A DNA stretch of 64,000 nucleotides from an uncultured Collinsella sp. (GTDB lineage Bacteria > Actinomycetota > Coriobacteriia > Coriobacteriales > Coriobacteriaceae). Location: NCBI GenBank assembly GCA_934621295.1, contig CAKTVB010000001.1, positions 1-64,000 of the forward strand, written 5' to 3'. Made by a program: the position numbers and the translations under genes. This document shows positions 15,406 to 23,753 of this stretch, one piece after another (position 1 is the first letter of the stretch; the number at the start of each line of letters is the position of its first letter). Below the pieces are notes generated by a model. The model did no database searches, was not told where the DNA came from, and was given only the letters and a program-made list of their open reading frames with translations.

Positions 15406-15539
15406 AGACATATGTGAGAGTATTTCAAAAAATATTTGATGGTCTCTTCAAGGCTTTTAGCTGTTCAAACATGAATTAAGCAATTATTCTCCAAGCTAAT
15501 AACTTTATTGATGCAGCTTATGGATGCCCCTTGCATGTT

Positions 15540-15634
15540 TGTTTCACGTGAAACATAATGAACTATAGAAATTGAATTGTTTCACGTGAAACACCGCGGG
15601 TAATGAATAAATTCCCATAGTTTCACGTGAAACA
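15540..15634. promoter_or_regulatory. Three parS centromere sites upstream of parA
   Basis: TGTTTCACGTGAAACA occurs exactly at 15540-15555 and 15578-15593, and with one mismatch (AGTTTCACGTGAAACA) at 15619-15634. These are ParB-binding centromere sites that nucleate the partition complex beside the origin. The rest of the 341-base rsmG-parA gap is AT-rich, with the terminator and the 15339 site and no other recognisable element. Confidence 0.95.
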
Positions 15635-15678
15635 ATACGATCACTCAAAATGAAGTTCAAATATACAAGGAGGGTGAC

Positions 15679-16479
15679 GTGGGCTTTCGAGACGTTAAGA
15701 GGTCTAAAAGCGCAAAAGATACGCGTGTCATTGCAATCATCAATCAAAAGGGCGGCGTAGGTAAGTCAACTACTGCAGTAAACCTTGCCGCTGCCCTAGG
15801 CGAACAAAACAAAAAAGTGCTCATAGTAGATTTTGATCCGCAAGGAAATACGACAAGCGGATTTGGAATCGATAAAGAGCAACTCGAAGCATGTGTCTAT
15901 GACTCACTCCTTCATGATGTCCCTGCTGAGGAGATTATTCAGTCAACCGAATGTAAACGAGTCTTTGTAGTTCCTGCAACTATTCAGCTTGCTGGCGCAG
16001 AAATCGAGCTCGTTTCTGCAATGGCACGAGAGACACGCCTTAAAGATCTTTTGGAACCAATCGTTGATGAATTCGATTTCATCTTTATTGATTGTCCTCC
16101 CTCACTTGGATTGTTGACGATTAATGCATTGACAGCAGCTGATAGCGTACTTATTCCAATCCAATGTGAGTATTATGCACTCGAGGGAGTTACCAAGCTG
16201 CTGGAATCGATGCGTATGGTTAAAACGCGTATCAATAAAGAGCTAGAAACCTACGGCGTTCTCCTCACTATGTATGATTCCCGCACATCTCTTTCAAATC
16301 AGGTTGTTGATGAGGTTAAGGGCTTCTTTGGTGATAAAGCTTTTAAAACATGCATTCCCCGTTCGGTAAAAGTTTCTGAGGCACCTTCCTTCGGAATGCC
16401 AGTAATTACCTACGCACCAAACAATAAGGGTTCGAAAGCGTATATGGATCTTGCCAAAGAGGTGATTCGTCGTGCCTAG
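15679..16479 (+). CDS. parA: Chromosome-partitioning ATPase ParA (Soj)
   Basis: 266 residues. Deviant Walker A KGGVGKST (24-31), VDFDPQGNTT (Walker A'), and Walker B DFIFIDCPPSLG. There is no N-terminal DNA-binding domain, so this is a chromosomal Soj-type ParA, which moves ParB-parS complexes apart. The GTG start at 15679 is supported by AAGGAGGG seven bases upstream. It overlaps parB by eight bases and its leader carries the parS sites. Confidence 0.97.
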   Translation: MGFRDVKRSKSAKDTRVIAIINQKGGVGKSTTAVNLAAALGEQNKKVLIVDFDPQGNTTSGFGIDKEQLEACVYDSLLHDVPAEEIIQSTECKRVFVVPATIQLAGAEIELVSAMARETRLKDLLEPIVDEFDFIFIDCPPSLGLLTINALTAADSVLIPIQCEYYALEGVTKLLESMRMVKTRINKELETYGVLLTMYDSRTSLSNQVVDEVKGFFGDKAFKTCIPRSVKVSEAPSFGMPVITYAPNNKGSKAYMDLAKEVIRRA

Positions 16480-17341
16480 TCCAAAGAAAAAACAAGCACT
16501 CGGTCGCGGCTTGAATGCTTTGATGGGTGAAGCTCAAACTGAAACGGGAAGTGTCACTTCAGACACGCTTGTTGATATTGATAAAATTCAACCTAATCCC
16601 AATCAGCCGCGCACTCATTTTAACGAGACTTTGCTACAAGAGCTTAGTGAGTCAATTCGCGAGAATGGCGTTTTGCAACCTCTCTTGGTTCGTAAAAAGG
16701 GTCAGAAATACGAAATCATTGCCGGTGAGCGTCGTTATCAGGCATCAAAGATTGCTGGTATCGAAAAGCTGCCAGTGATCATCAAAGACGTTGATGATCA
16801 AAAAATGCTCGAGCTTGCTTTAATTGAAAATCTCCAGCGTTCTGATTTGAATCCAATTGAAGAAGCAAAAGGGTATAAGCAGCTTTTAAAGGAAAGCGGA
16901 ATGACTCAAGAGGCGCTCTCGAAAGCAGTCTCGAAATCTCGTTCTGCAATCACTAATTCGCTTCGTCTTCTTGATCTTCCGGATGAAGTTCAGCAATTTT
17001 TGTTTGACGGAAAGATGACAGCGGGTCATGCGCGCGCAATCCTTGCAGTTCCCTTTGAGGAAGCGAGGATTCGTCTTGCTCAGAAGGTTGTTGATGAGGG
17101 GCTGTCTGTTCGAGCGACCGAAAATCTCGCTCCATTGTTTTCTGTCGGAGATGAGTCAAAGAAACCTAAGGCAGTGACGCCGCAGTCTTATAAGAAAGCT
17201 GCACGCGCACTGCGTCAAATCTTTAATACGAACGTAAAAGTGAAGTCTTCTCGCGGTAAGAATAAGATTGAAATCGAGTTTAAGGACGAAGAGGAGCTTT
17301 CGCAGATTCTATCCGTTGTTATGAACAGTGCGGAGGAATAA
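16472..17341 (+). CDS. parB: Chromosome-partitioning protein ParB (Spo0J)
   Basis: 289 residues. An N-terminal GLGRGLNALM-type peptide (here LGRGLNALMG, 10-19) stimulates the ParA ATPase. The CTP-binding ParB/Srx motif is GERRYQA (85-91), followed by ALIENLQRSDLNPIEEAKGY, the helix-turn-helix around ALSKAVSKSRSAITNSLRLLDLP, and a C-terminal dimer domain. The GTG start lies inside parA. The adjacent parS sites are its expected targets. Confidence 0.97.
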   Translation: MPSPKKKQALGRGLNALMGEAQTETGSVTSDTLVDIDKIQPNPNQPRTHFNETLLQELSESIRENGVLQPLLVRKKGQKYEIIAGERRYQASKIAGIEKLPVIIKDVDDQKMLELALIENLQRSDLNPIEEAKGYKQLLKESGMTQEALSKAVSKSRSAITNSLRLLDLPDEVQQFLFDGKMTAGHARAILAVPFEEARIRLAQKVVDEGLSVRATENLAPLFSVGDESKKPKAVTPQSYKKAARALRQIFNTNVKVKSSRGKNKIEIEFKDEEELSQILSVVMNSAEE

Positions 17342-17593
17342 ATGAAGAAGGTGCTTGGGTATCTTGGTCTTGGCGCAATTGTTGTTGCCGGAACGTTCTT
17401 TGGTTATAAGATTGCGAGTGATCAGGAATTTCGTGGGCGATTGACGCGCGGTGCACGAGATATGTACAAAGAATCAAAAAAGAAGGTTGATAGTGTTACA
17501 GAGGATGTAGCATTAAAGACGGCACAAATGACCAAGAATCCAAAAGTCAATCAGGACTGGGTTTCTAACCAGTGGGATATGATTGGTTATTAA
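17342..17593 (+). CDS. Small YtxH-like membrane protein after parB
   Basis: 83 residues with one N-terminal transmembrane helix (about 5-24, with GLGAIVVAGTFFGYKIA), then a charged helical segment rich in Lys. It resembles YtxH/gas-vesicle-type small proteins by layout only; no function is assigned. The ATG directly abuts the parB stop (TAA|ATG) with GCGGAGGAA as RBS, so it is co-expressed with parAB. A strong terminator follows. Confidence 0.7.
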   Translation: MKKVLGYLGLGAIVVAGTFFGYKIASDQEFRGRLTRGARDMYKESKKKVDSVTEDVALKTAQMTKNPKVNQDWVSNQWDMIGY

Positions 17594-17636
17594 GGTGCCT
17601 TATTAAATGTTCGATTCATTTTAATAATGAATTCGG

Positions 17637-17671
17637 AAAAGGGATGAGACGAACGTCTCATCCCTTTTTTT
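17637..17671 (+). terminator. Terminator of the parAB operon
   Basis: Perfect ten-pair stem GGGATGAGAC / GTCTCATCCC with a GAAC loop, A-run before and T-run after, so it may work in both directions. Confidence 0.88.
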
Positions 17672-17709
17672 AGTTCACTCTACTAATGAGAAATAGAAAC
17701 ATAGGTAAT

Positions 17710-17739
17710 AAAAAACCGCCAATCGGTAGTGACTGGCGG
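17710..17739 (-). terminator. Terminator of rlmN
   Basis: On the minus strand, CCGCCA / TGGCGG stem (plus 17716-17721 and 17734-17739) followed by six T. It lies 27 bases past the rlmN stop. Confidence 0.7.
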
Positions 17740-17745
17740 TATTGA

Positions 17746-17761
17746 TGTTTCATGTGAAACG
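17746..17761. promoter_or_regulatory. parS-like site downstream of parAB
   Basis: TGTTTCATGTGAAACG, two mismatches to parS, with the same CATG centre as the site after rsmG. It lies between the rlmN stop and its terminator. The pair of CATG-type sites brackets the parAB locus. Confidence 0.5.
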
Positions 17762-17765
17762 ATTT

Positions 17766-18818
17766 TTAAGATTCGTTAGTCTTGAAACGACGCTGCTTGA
17801 GCTGACCGCACGCAGCGTCAATGTCTCCCCCGCGCGAGTTGCGGATCGTGGTTTCGACACCGTGCTTAGAAAGGCGACGCTGAAGCTCTTCGACCTTAGA
17901 AACAGGAGAAGGTTTGAGCGGGCTGTTTTCGATATTATTCAGCTGGATGAGGTTGACGTGGCAAAGTGTTCCCTCGCAGAACTCAACAAGTGCATTCATC
18001 TCGGGGTTGTTGTCGTTGATACCGTCGATCATGGCGTATTCATACGTTGGCCTGCGACCGGTTTTTTCAACATAGAGCTGAATTGCCTCATGAAGGCGCG
18101 GCAGCGTGAACTTTTTAACGCCGGGCATCAGCTGATTGCGCGTCGATTGAATGGCGGAGTGCAGGGAGATAGCGAGCGTGAATTGCTCGGGGAGGTCTGC
18201 AAAGCGACGGATTCCAGGAATAATACCGCTGGTTGAAACAGTTAGATGGCGTGCTCCGATAGCAAAACCCTCAGGATCGTTGAGCGTTCGAAGAGCTTCG
18301 AGAACGCTATCAAAATTGTTGAACGGCTCACCTTGGCCCATGAAGACGACGCTCGTCACGCGCTCGCCAAAGTCCTGGGAAACATGAAGGACCTGGTCTA
18401 CGATCTCGCGGGCGGTTAGAGAGCGCGTGAGTCCGGAAAGTCCAGTTGCACAGAATGCACAGCCCATTCCACATCCGGCCTGGGTGGAAACGCAAACGGA
18501 GAGTTTGTTGCGTGTGGGCATGCCGACGGTTTCAACAGAAACGCCGTCAGAGAACTCGAGGAGGTACTTGCGCGATCCATCGCGGGAAACCTGCTTAACG
18601 ATCTCTTTAGGAGTGTCGAAGCAATATTCTTCTTCAAGGGCTGCGCGAAGGGTTTTAGGAAGATTCGTCATCTCATCAAACGAACATACGTTCTTAATAG
18701 AAATCCACTCATGCAGCTGCTTGGTGCGAAATGCTGGTTGACCACATGCCGAGACAACCTCGGCGAGTTCGGCATAGGTAAGATCGCGGATATCCCGTTT
18801 ACGGACAATCTGCTCCAT
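17766..18818 (-). CDS. rlmN: Dual-specificity rRNA/tRNA methyltransferase RlmN
   Basis: 350-residue radical-SAM enzyme making 2-methyladenosine at 23S A2503 and tRNA A37. The radical-SAM cluster motif is CxxxCxxC at C116/C120/C123 (GCGMGCAFC), preceded by LSVCVSTQ. SVVFMGQGEPFNN and the C-terminal ETTIRNSRGGDIDAACGQL match the family, with the second catalytic Cys in ACGQL. Lone gene on the minus strand, divergent from ddl. Confidence 0.96.
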   Translation of the reverse strand: MEQIVRKRDIRDLTYAELAEVVSACGQPAFRTKQLHEWISIKNVCSFDEMTNLPKTLRAALEEEYCFDTPKEIVKQVSRDGSRKYLLEFSDGVSVETVGMPTRNKLSVCVSTQAGCGMGCAFCATGLSGLTRSLTAREIVDQVLHVSQDFGERVTSVVFMGQGEPFNNFDSVLEALRTLNDPEGFAIGARHLTVSTSGIIPGIRRFADLPEQFTLAISLHSAIQSTRNQLMPGVKKFTLPRLHEAIQLYVEKTGRRPTYEYAMIDGINDNNPEMNALVEFCEGTLCHVNLIQLNNIENSPLKPSPVSKVEELQRRLSKHGVETTIRNSRGGDIDAACGQLKQRRFKTNES

Positions 18819-18955
18819 GATGCCCCTTTCGATACGCTAAAAAACAAAGTTACCTCTACAATAAAGTATCTCTGCGAAATAAAAGGAGCAGGGAGACGCG
18901 AGATACGTAAAAGTACATCGTGTTTGAGATCTTTTTGCTGTTGAGTGGGGGAACG

Positions 18956-19915
18956 ATGCAAACCCAGGCTATCGATAGGAATCTTCGCATTGCGGTGCTT
19001 GCAGGGGGGAGCTCATCGGAGCGAGAGGTTTCGCTCAAATCGGGCGAGAATGCAAAGCAAGCGTTGCGGGCTGCTGGGTTTGAAAAGGTCGATTTGCTCG
19101 ATCCTGCAGATAAAGCGTTTATAGACACCATTCGGTCCTATGATTTGGCGTTTCTCGCCTTGCATGGCGCCGGTGGCGAGGATGGAGAGATTCAGCACGT
19201 TCTTGACTACTTAGGTATCCCCTACACAGCGTCGGATGCTTTTTCGAGCGCATGCGGCGCGGACAAGGATGTTTCGAAGCTCATTTATGCGAGTGCGGGC
19301 ATACCGATTGCAAAAGGTGTGACCTTGAAGAAGGATGATCCCATAACCGTTGAGGATATCGTGACGGTTGTGGGGGAAGAGAGCTTTGTAAAGCCGGCAG
19401 TAAATGGATCGAGCTACGGCATCTCTCTTGTTAAAAACCCCTCTGAGCTTCCCTGTGCCATCGAGAAGGCATTTAAATATAGCGATAAGGTCCTTATCGA
19501 ACAGCGCCTTGTAGGTACGGAGATTACCGTTGGCGTATTTGGAGATGATGAGACGCTTAAGGCACTTCCGGTTGTCGAGATTTGTTGCCCCGAGCAGAGC
19601 GATTTTTACGATTTGGATGTGAAGTATGTCGACCCTACCGATATTCATCGCATTCCCGCCAGGATCAGCAAGGAAGATTACGAGCGGGCGCAGGATCTAG
19701 CCTGCCGCGCTCATGAGGCTTTGGGTTGTTTTGGCATTTCGCGCAGTGACTTTATCGTGACGTCCGCAGGACCTGTTATTCTCGAAACCAATACTATTCC
19801 TGGCATGACTGATGCCTCGTTGTTCCCAGACGAGCTGCGCCATGCCAACATCGAGTTTTCCGATGCTTGCGCGAGCTTGGTTAAGATGGCTCTTGCGCGA
19901 GTGGGAAGGCGATAA
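18956..19915 (+). CDS. ddl: D-alanine--D-alanine ligase
   Basis: 319-residue ATP-grasp enzyme joining two D-Ala for peptidoglycan. N-terminal AVLAGGSSSEREVSLKSG, LALHGAGGEDGEIQ (substrate loop with Glu), FVKPAVNGSSYGISLV, and ILETNTIPGMTDASLFP (metal-binding Glu/Asn) are all intact. The ATG at 18956 (MQTQAID) has a GGGGGA RBS; the longer ORF start is not supported. The omega-loop residue governing D-Ala versus D-Lac choice cannot be read with confidence. Confidence 0.94.
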   Translation: MQTQAIDRNLRIAVLAGGSSSEREVSLKSGENAKQALRAAGFEKVDLLDPADKAFIDTIRSYDLAFLALHGAGGEDGEIQHVLDYLGIPYTASDAFSSACGADKDVSKLIYASAGIPIAKGVTLKKDDPITVEDIVTVVGEESFVKPAVNGSSYGISLVKNPSELPCAIEKAFKYSDKVLIEQRLVGTEITVGVFGDDETLKALPVVEICCPEQSDFYDLDVKYVDPTDIHRIPARISKEDYERAQDLACRAHEALGCFGISRSDFIVTSAGPVILETNTIPGMTDASLFPDELRHANIEFSDACASLVKMALARVGRR

Positions 19916-19932
19916 GGAGAAATACAGCCCTT

Positions 19933-22824
19933 ATGCTCATGAAAGACGCGGTTTTACCCGGTACTCCCGATTATGTGATCGAAGCATACGAGACGCTCGC
20001 CGATCGCGCGAAAACGCGTTCTTTTGGACTGATAGAAGATGATGTAATCGTTCTCGATACCGAGACGACCGGTCTTTCGTTGCAGGATAACAAGCTGATT
20101 GAAATATCTGCAGCCCGCATGCGCGGTCGCGAGGTGGTGGAGAGGTTTGACACCTTCGTTCATCCGGGTTGCCCCATACCTGCGGAAATCACGCGGTTGA
20201 CGAGCATCACCGATGCCGACGTAGCCAGCGCGCCGAGTGCCGAAGAAGCGGTATCTGCGTTGGAGGATTTTGTCGGAGGATGTCCTGTTATCGCTCATAA
20301 CGCGACGTTTGATCGGTCCTTTATCGAATCGGTAAAGGGTGGGGTGCGCGTAAGCGACATCTGGATTGATTCCCTTGCTCTTTCTCGTATAGCGTTGCCG
20401 CGTCTTGCCTCCCATAAGCTTTCGTTTATGGCCGATTTGTTTGGTTGCGATGCGGTATCCCATCGCGCCGATGCGGATGTTGAGGCGCTCTGCGGCGTTT
20501 GGCGCATTCTTCTTACAGCCTTGGCCGATTTGCCCGCAGGCCTTCTATCTCACCTGGCCGATATGCATCCCGATGTCAGCTGGTCGTACCGTCCGATTTT
20601 CTCCTATCTCGCGGCGGAACATCCGGGTGCTGCGTTCTCTTTGGTGACAGAGAGGCAGCGTGTTGTTCATGCCGACCTTTCTCCTGAATGCGTCGATGCC
20701 GATAATCTGCCAAAAATCGAGATGCCCTCGCGCGAAGAAATCGAGGCGGAGTTTCTTTCCGGCGGTAAAGTCGCGTCGATGTATGAGGGGTTTGAAGCCC
20801 GTGCCGAACAAGTTGAGATGGCCCAGGAAGTGCGTGATGCCTTCGCGTTGCGTGGGCATCGCGTCATCGAGGCCGGAACGGGCGTTGGTAAATCGATTGC
20901 ATACCTTCTGCCCGCTGCAGAGGCCGCAAAACGCAACCACATTACCGTTGGCATTGCTACGAAATCGAATAATCTGGCCGACCAGCTCATGTTCCATGAG
21001 CTTCCCAAGCTAGCCGCTCAGTATAATGGCGACCTCTCCTTTACTGCACTTAAGGGCTACGATCACTATCCCTGTCTGCGCAAGCTTGAGCGTTTGAGCC
21101 GTTCGTCGAGTGAGATTAAAACGGATAAGGACCCGGCGGACACCCTCACGGCAATCGCCGTTATCTATGCTTTTGCTTGCCAATCCCCCGATGGGGACCT
21201 TGATGGATTGGGTATACGCTGGCGTAGCGTGAACCGTGCCGATCTCACCACCGCATCGCGTGAGTGTGCTCGTCGTCTGTGCCCGTTCTTCCCGGACGGT
21301 TGTTTGGTCCACGGGGCCCGCCGTCGTGCAGCTCGTGCCGATATCGTCGTTACAAATCACTCCCTTCTTTTTAGGAATGTGGCAGCAGACGGAAAGATCT
21401 TGCCACCCATCCGCCACTGGATTGTCGATGAGGCCCATTCGGTGGAGCGTGAGGCTCGCAGGCAGTGGGCTCAAACGGTGTCCGCCGATGAGTCGCGTAC
21501 GATATTCGAGCGTTTGGGCGGGGAACGCATGGGGGCCCTTGGCCAGCTGACCCATCAGCTTGCTGGTTCGGATGCTGCAACACTTTATATGGGTCTTACA
21601 GCAAAAGCGGTGGTGACTACGCGCCGCGCGTCACTCGCCATGGTGAATTTGTTTGATGCCACCCGAGACCTTTCGCACACTCAGCGTGGGGGTTCCTACG
21701 ACATGGTCAATCTTTGGATTGGTCCCGAATTGAGAGAGAGCGCGGCGTGGGATGAATTCCTTGCTCCAGCAAATACAGCGCTTTCTGCACTCGATGAGGC
21801 CGCGAAGAATTTGGCTTCGCTGGTGGAGACCGTCGCCGCCGATAAGCCGGACCTCGTTGTCGAGGTTGCCGATGGCGCGCGCCGCCTCAAGGAGATGAAG
21901 GAAACCCTCGCACTTATCGTTGAGGGTACCGACGAGCGCTATGTGTTCTCGCTGCGCGTGAATCGTCGCCTCAAAGCGGGTGGAGAGGCATTGTCTGCCG
22001 AGCTGTTGGATATTGGAGAGGCGTTGGCGGAACGCTGGCTTCCAGAGATGCAATCGGTCGTGTTTACGTCTGCAACCATTTCGATTGCGGACAATTTCTC
22101 GCACTTCATGAAGTCCGTCGGCCTCGATCATCTGCCAACGGGATTGACCAAGACGGTGCATTTGGATTCAAGCTATAACTTCGATGAGAACATGACGGTT
22201 GTGGTGGCGGGGGATGTTCCCGACCCGCGAAGCCGTGATGCTTATCTCGACACCCTGGAAAAGCTGCTCGTCGATGTACATCTTGCTATGGGCGGATCGG
22301 CGCTGACGTTATTTACCAATAGGCGAGACATGGAAGATCTCTACGCTCGTGTGGAACCCAAACTTGCGGCAGAAGGCTTGGAGCTTGTGTGTCAACAGCG
22401 TAATTCCTCGCCGCGCTATCTTCGCGATCATTTTATTGCAGAGAAATCGTCGTCCCTTTTTGCCTTAAAAGCGTTTTGGGAGGGTTTTGATGCCTCGGGT
22501 GACACCTTGCGTTGCGTGGTGATTCCCAAACTCCCCTTTGCAAGCCCCACCGACCCGTTGGCTCAGGAGCGAGATCTTCGCGAGGAGCGGGCATGGGCGC
22601 AGTACGCGTTGCCCGACGCGGTGCTTGAGGTCAAGCAGGCGGCAGGCCGTCTTATCCGTACATCTTCGGATGTAGGAGTCCTCGTACTTGCCGATTCCCG
22701 CCTGGTGACAAAAGGGTACGGAAAGAAGTTTTTGCAGTCGCTTCCAACCTCGGGATACCAAAAGATCGAGTCCAATCAGGTTGGACGCTACCTTGAGCTG
22801 TGGCGACGCGGAAGATCGAAATAA
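19933..22824 (+). CDS. DnaQ-type exonuclease fused to a DinG-family helicase
   Basis: 963 residues. Residues about 37-190 are a DEDDh 3'-5' exonuclease: DTETTG (42-47), HNATFDRSF (122-130), HRADADVEAL (177-186). Residues about 270-960 are a DinG/XPD-like helicase: Walker A EAGTGVGKS (313-321), DEAH box VDEAHSVE, and motif VI QAAGRLIRTSSDVG. Cysteines in YPCLRK and ECARRLCPFFPDGC between the motifs suggest an Fe-S cluster. It is the Firmicutes DinG layout and is expected in DNA repair. It follows ddl by 17 bases, with AAGGAGA as RBS. Confidence 0.9.
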   Translation: MLMKDAVLPGTPDYVIEAYETLADRAKTRSFGLIEDDVIVLDTETTGLSLQDNKLIEISAARMRGREVVERFDTFVHPGCPIPAEITRLTSITDADVASAPSAEEAVSALEDFVGGCPVIAHNATFDRSFIESVKGGVRVSDIWIDSLALSRIALPRLASHKLSFMADLFGCDAVSHRADADVEALCGVWRILLTALADLPAGLLSHLADMHPDVSWSYRPIFSYLAAEHPGAAFSLVTERQRVVHADLSPECVDADNLPKIEMPSREEIEAEFLSGGKVASMYEGFEARAEQVEMAQEVRDAFALRGHRVIEAGTGVGKSIAYLLPAAEAAKRNHITVGIATKSNNLADQLMFHELPKLAAQYNGDLSFTALKGYDHYPCLRKLERLSRSSSEIKTDKDPADTLTAIAVIYAFACQSPDGDLDGLGIRWRSVNRADLTTASRECARRLCPFFPDGCLVHGARRRAARADIVVTNHSLLFRNVAADGKILPPIRHWIVDEAHSVEREARRQWAQTVSADESRTIFERLGGERMGALGQLTHQLAGSDAATLYMGLTAKAVVTTRRASLAMVNLFDATRDLSHTQRGGSYDMVNLWIGPELRESAAWDEFLAPANTALSALDEAAKNLASLVETVAADKPDLVVEVADGARRLKEMKETLALIVEGTDERYVFSLRVNRRLKAGGEALSAELLDIGEALAERWLPEMQSVVFTSATISIADNFSHFMKSVGLDHLPTGLTKTVHLDSSYNFDENMTVVVAGDVPDPRSRDAYLDTLEKLLVDVHLAMGGSALTLFTNRRDMEDLYARVEPKLAAEGLELVCQQRNSSPRYLRDHFIAEKSSSLFALKAFWEGFDASGDTLRCVVIPKLPFASPTDPLAQERDLREERAWAQYALPDAVLEVKQAAGRLIRTSSDVGVLVLADSRLVTKGYGKKFLQSLPTSGYQKIESNQVGRYLELWRRGRSK

Positions 22825-22826
22825 TC

Positions 22827-23753
22827 TTATGATTCGGGGAGAATCAGGCTCTGCGCGTAGGATGTGAATTCGGTACGCAGAGCCTGAGGCTCCAGAATCA
22901 AAAGATCGCCTGCCGCGGCAAGGACCTGGTCGAATAGCCAAGATTTAGAGGTTAGACATATTTCGAGTATGACTGTCTCGTCACCTTGGTCTTCGGTGCG
23001 CATGATACCCGACCAGGTGATGAGGGGCAGATAAGTTTTGCTACATCGCACCAATGCCCGGATACCCGATTTCTTGAGACTTTCCTGAATATCGGCTCGA
23101 TCGAACGGATGGTGTATCGCCGATTCATCCGTCATCTTGAGAGATGAGATGCGGTCAAGGCGATACTTGCGCTGCTCATCCACCTCAACATCCCAAGCAT
23201 CGAGGTAGGTCGCCGAGCCTTCGCTCACCAGACGGTAAGGGTCGATGATGCGTACGCGCGGCTCCTTTTCTTCGGCAGAGCGATACCCCATATGAAGGCG
23301 TACGCCATCCTCGATTGCCTCGAGAAGCTTTTGATAGAACGAACCGTAGCGCGCGGGTTCTGCTAAAGAAATCATCTGAGTTTGGAGCTGTGAGGGATCA
23401 TCGAGCGCCGCCTGGATACGAAGGCGGGTGTTTTGGTCGATATTCAGCGAGGTGAGGACGTATCTCAATACGGCGGCGTCGTTGATTGAGAGTCTCAGCG
23501 GCACAAGACGAGCAGCGCCTCCGCCGAGGGATATCGTTTTTTCATCCATATCGATGATGGCCCTGACACCGGTCGAGCGGTCTGAGAGGCTTGAGACGAT
23601 TTCGACAATACGGTCGAGGTCGGAGGCTTGGACCCCAAGCACGGCACAAGCGCGCGCGATGGATACCGATTGGTTTGGCGCGGCGGTGAGCAGCTGGAGG
23701 AGTCTGATGCCGCCTGCGACGATTTGATCGGCTTTGAGTTTAGGTTCAGCCAT
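22827..23753 (-). CDS. WYL-domain transcriptional regulator (PafC-like)
   Basis: 308 residues: an N-terminal helix-turn-helix region (ADQIVAGGIRLLQLLTAAPNQSVSIARACAVLG), a WYL/Sm-fold domain around GYRSAEEKEPRVRIIDPYRLVSEGSATYLDAWDV, and a C-terminal WCX-like extension. The start MAEPKLKAD (23753) overlaps the upstream gene stop by eight bases (ATGGCTGA). PafB/PafC heterodimers in actinobacteria activate DNA-damage genes after binding ssDNA, and a tandem coupled pair is the hallmark. The usual proteasome neighbours are absent here. Confidence 0.8.
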   Translation of the reverse strand: MAEPKLKADQIVAGGIRLLQLLTAAPNQSVSIARACAVLGVQASDLDRIVEIVSSLSDRSTGVRAIIDMDEKTISLGGGAARLVPLRLSINDAAVLRYVLTSLNIDQNTRLRIQAALDDPSQLQTQMISLAEPARYGSFYQKLLEAIEDGVRLHMGYRSAEEKEPRVRIIDPYRLVSEGSATYLDAWDVEVDEQRKYRLDRISSLKMTDESAIHHPFDRADIQESLKKSGIRALVRCSKTYLPLITWSGIMRTEDQGDETVILEICLTSKSWLFDQVLAAAGDLLILEPQALRTEFTSYAQSLILPES

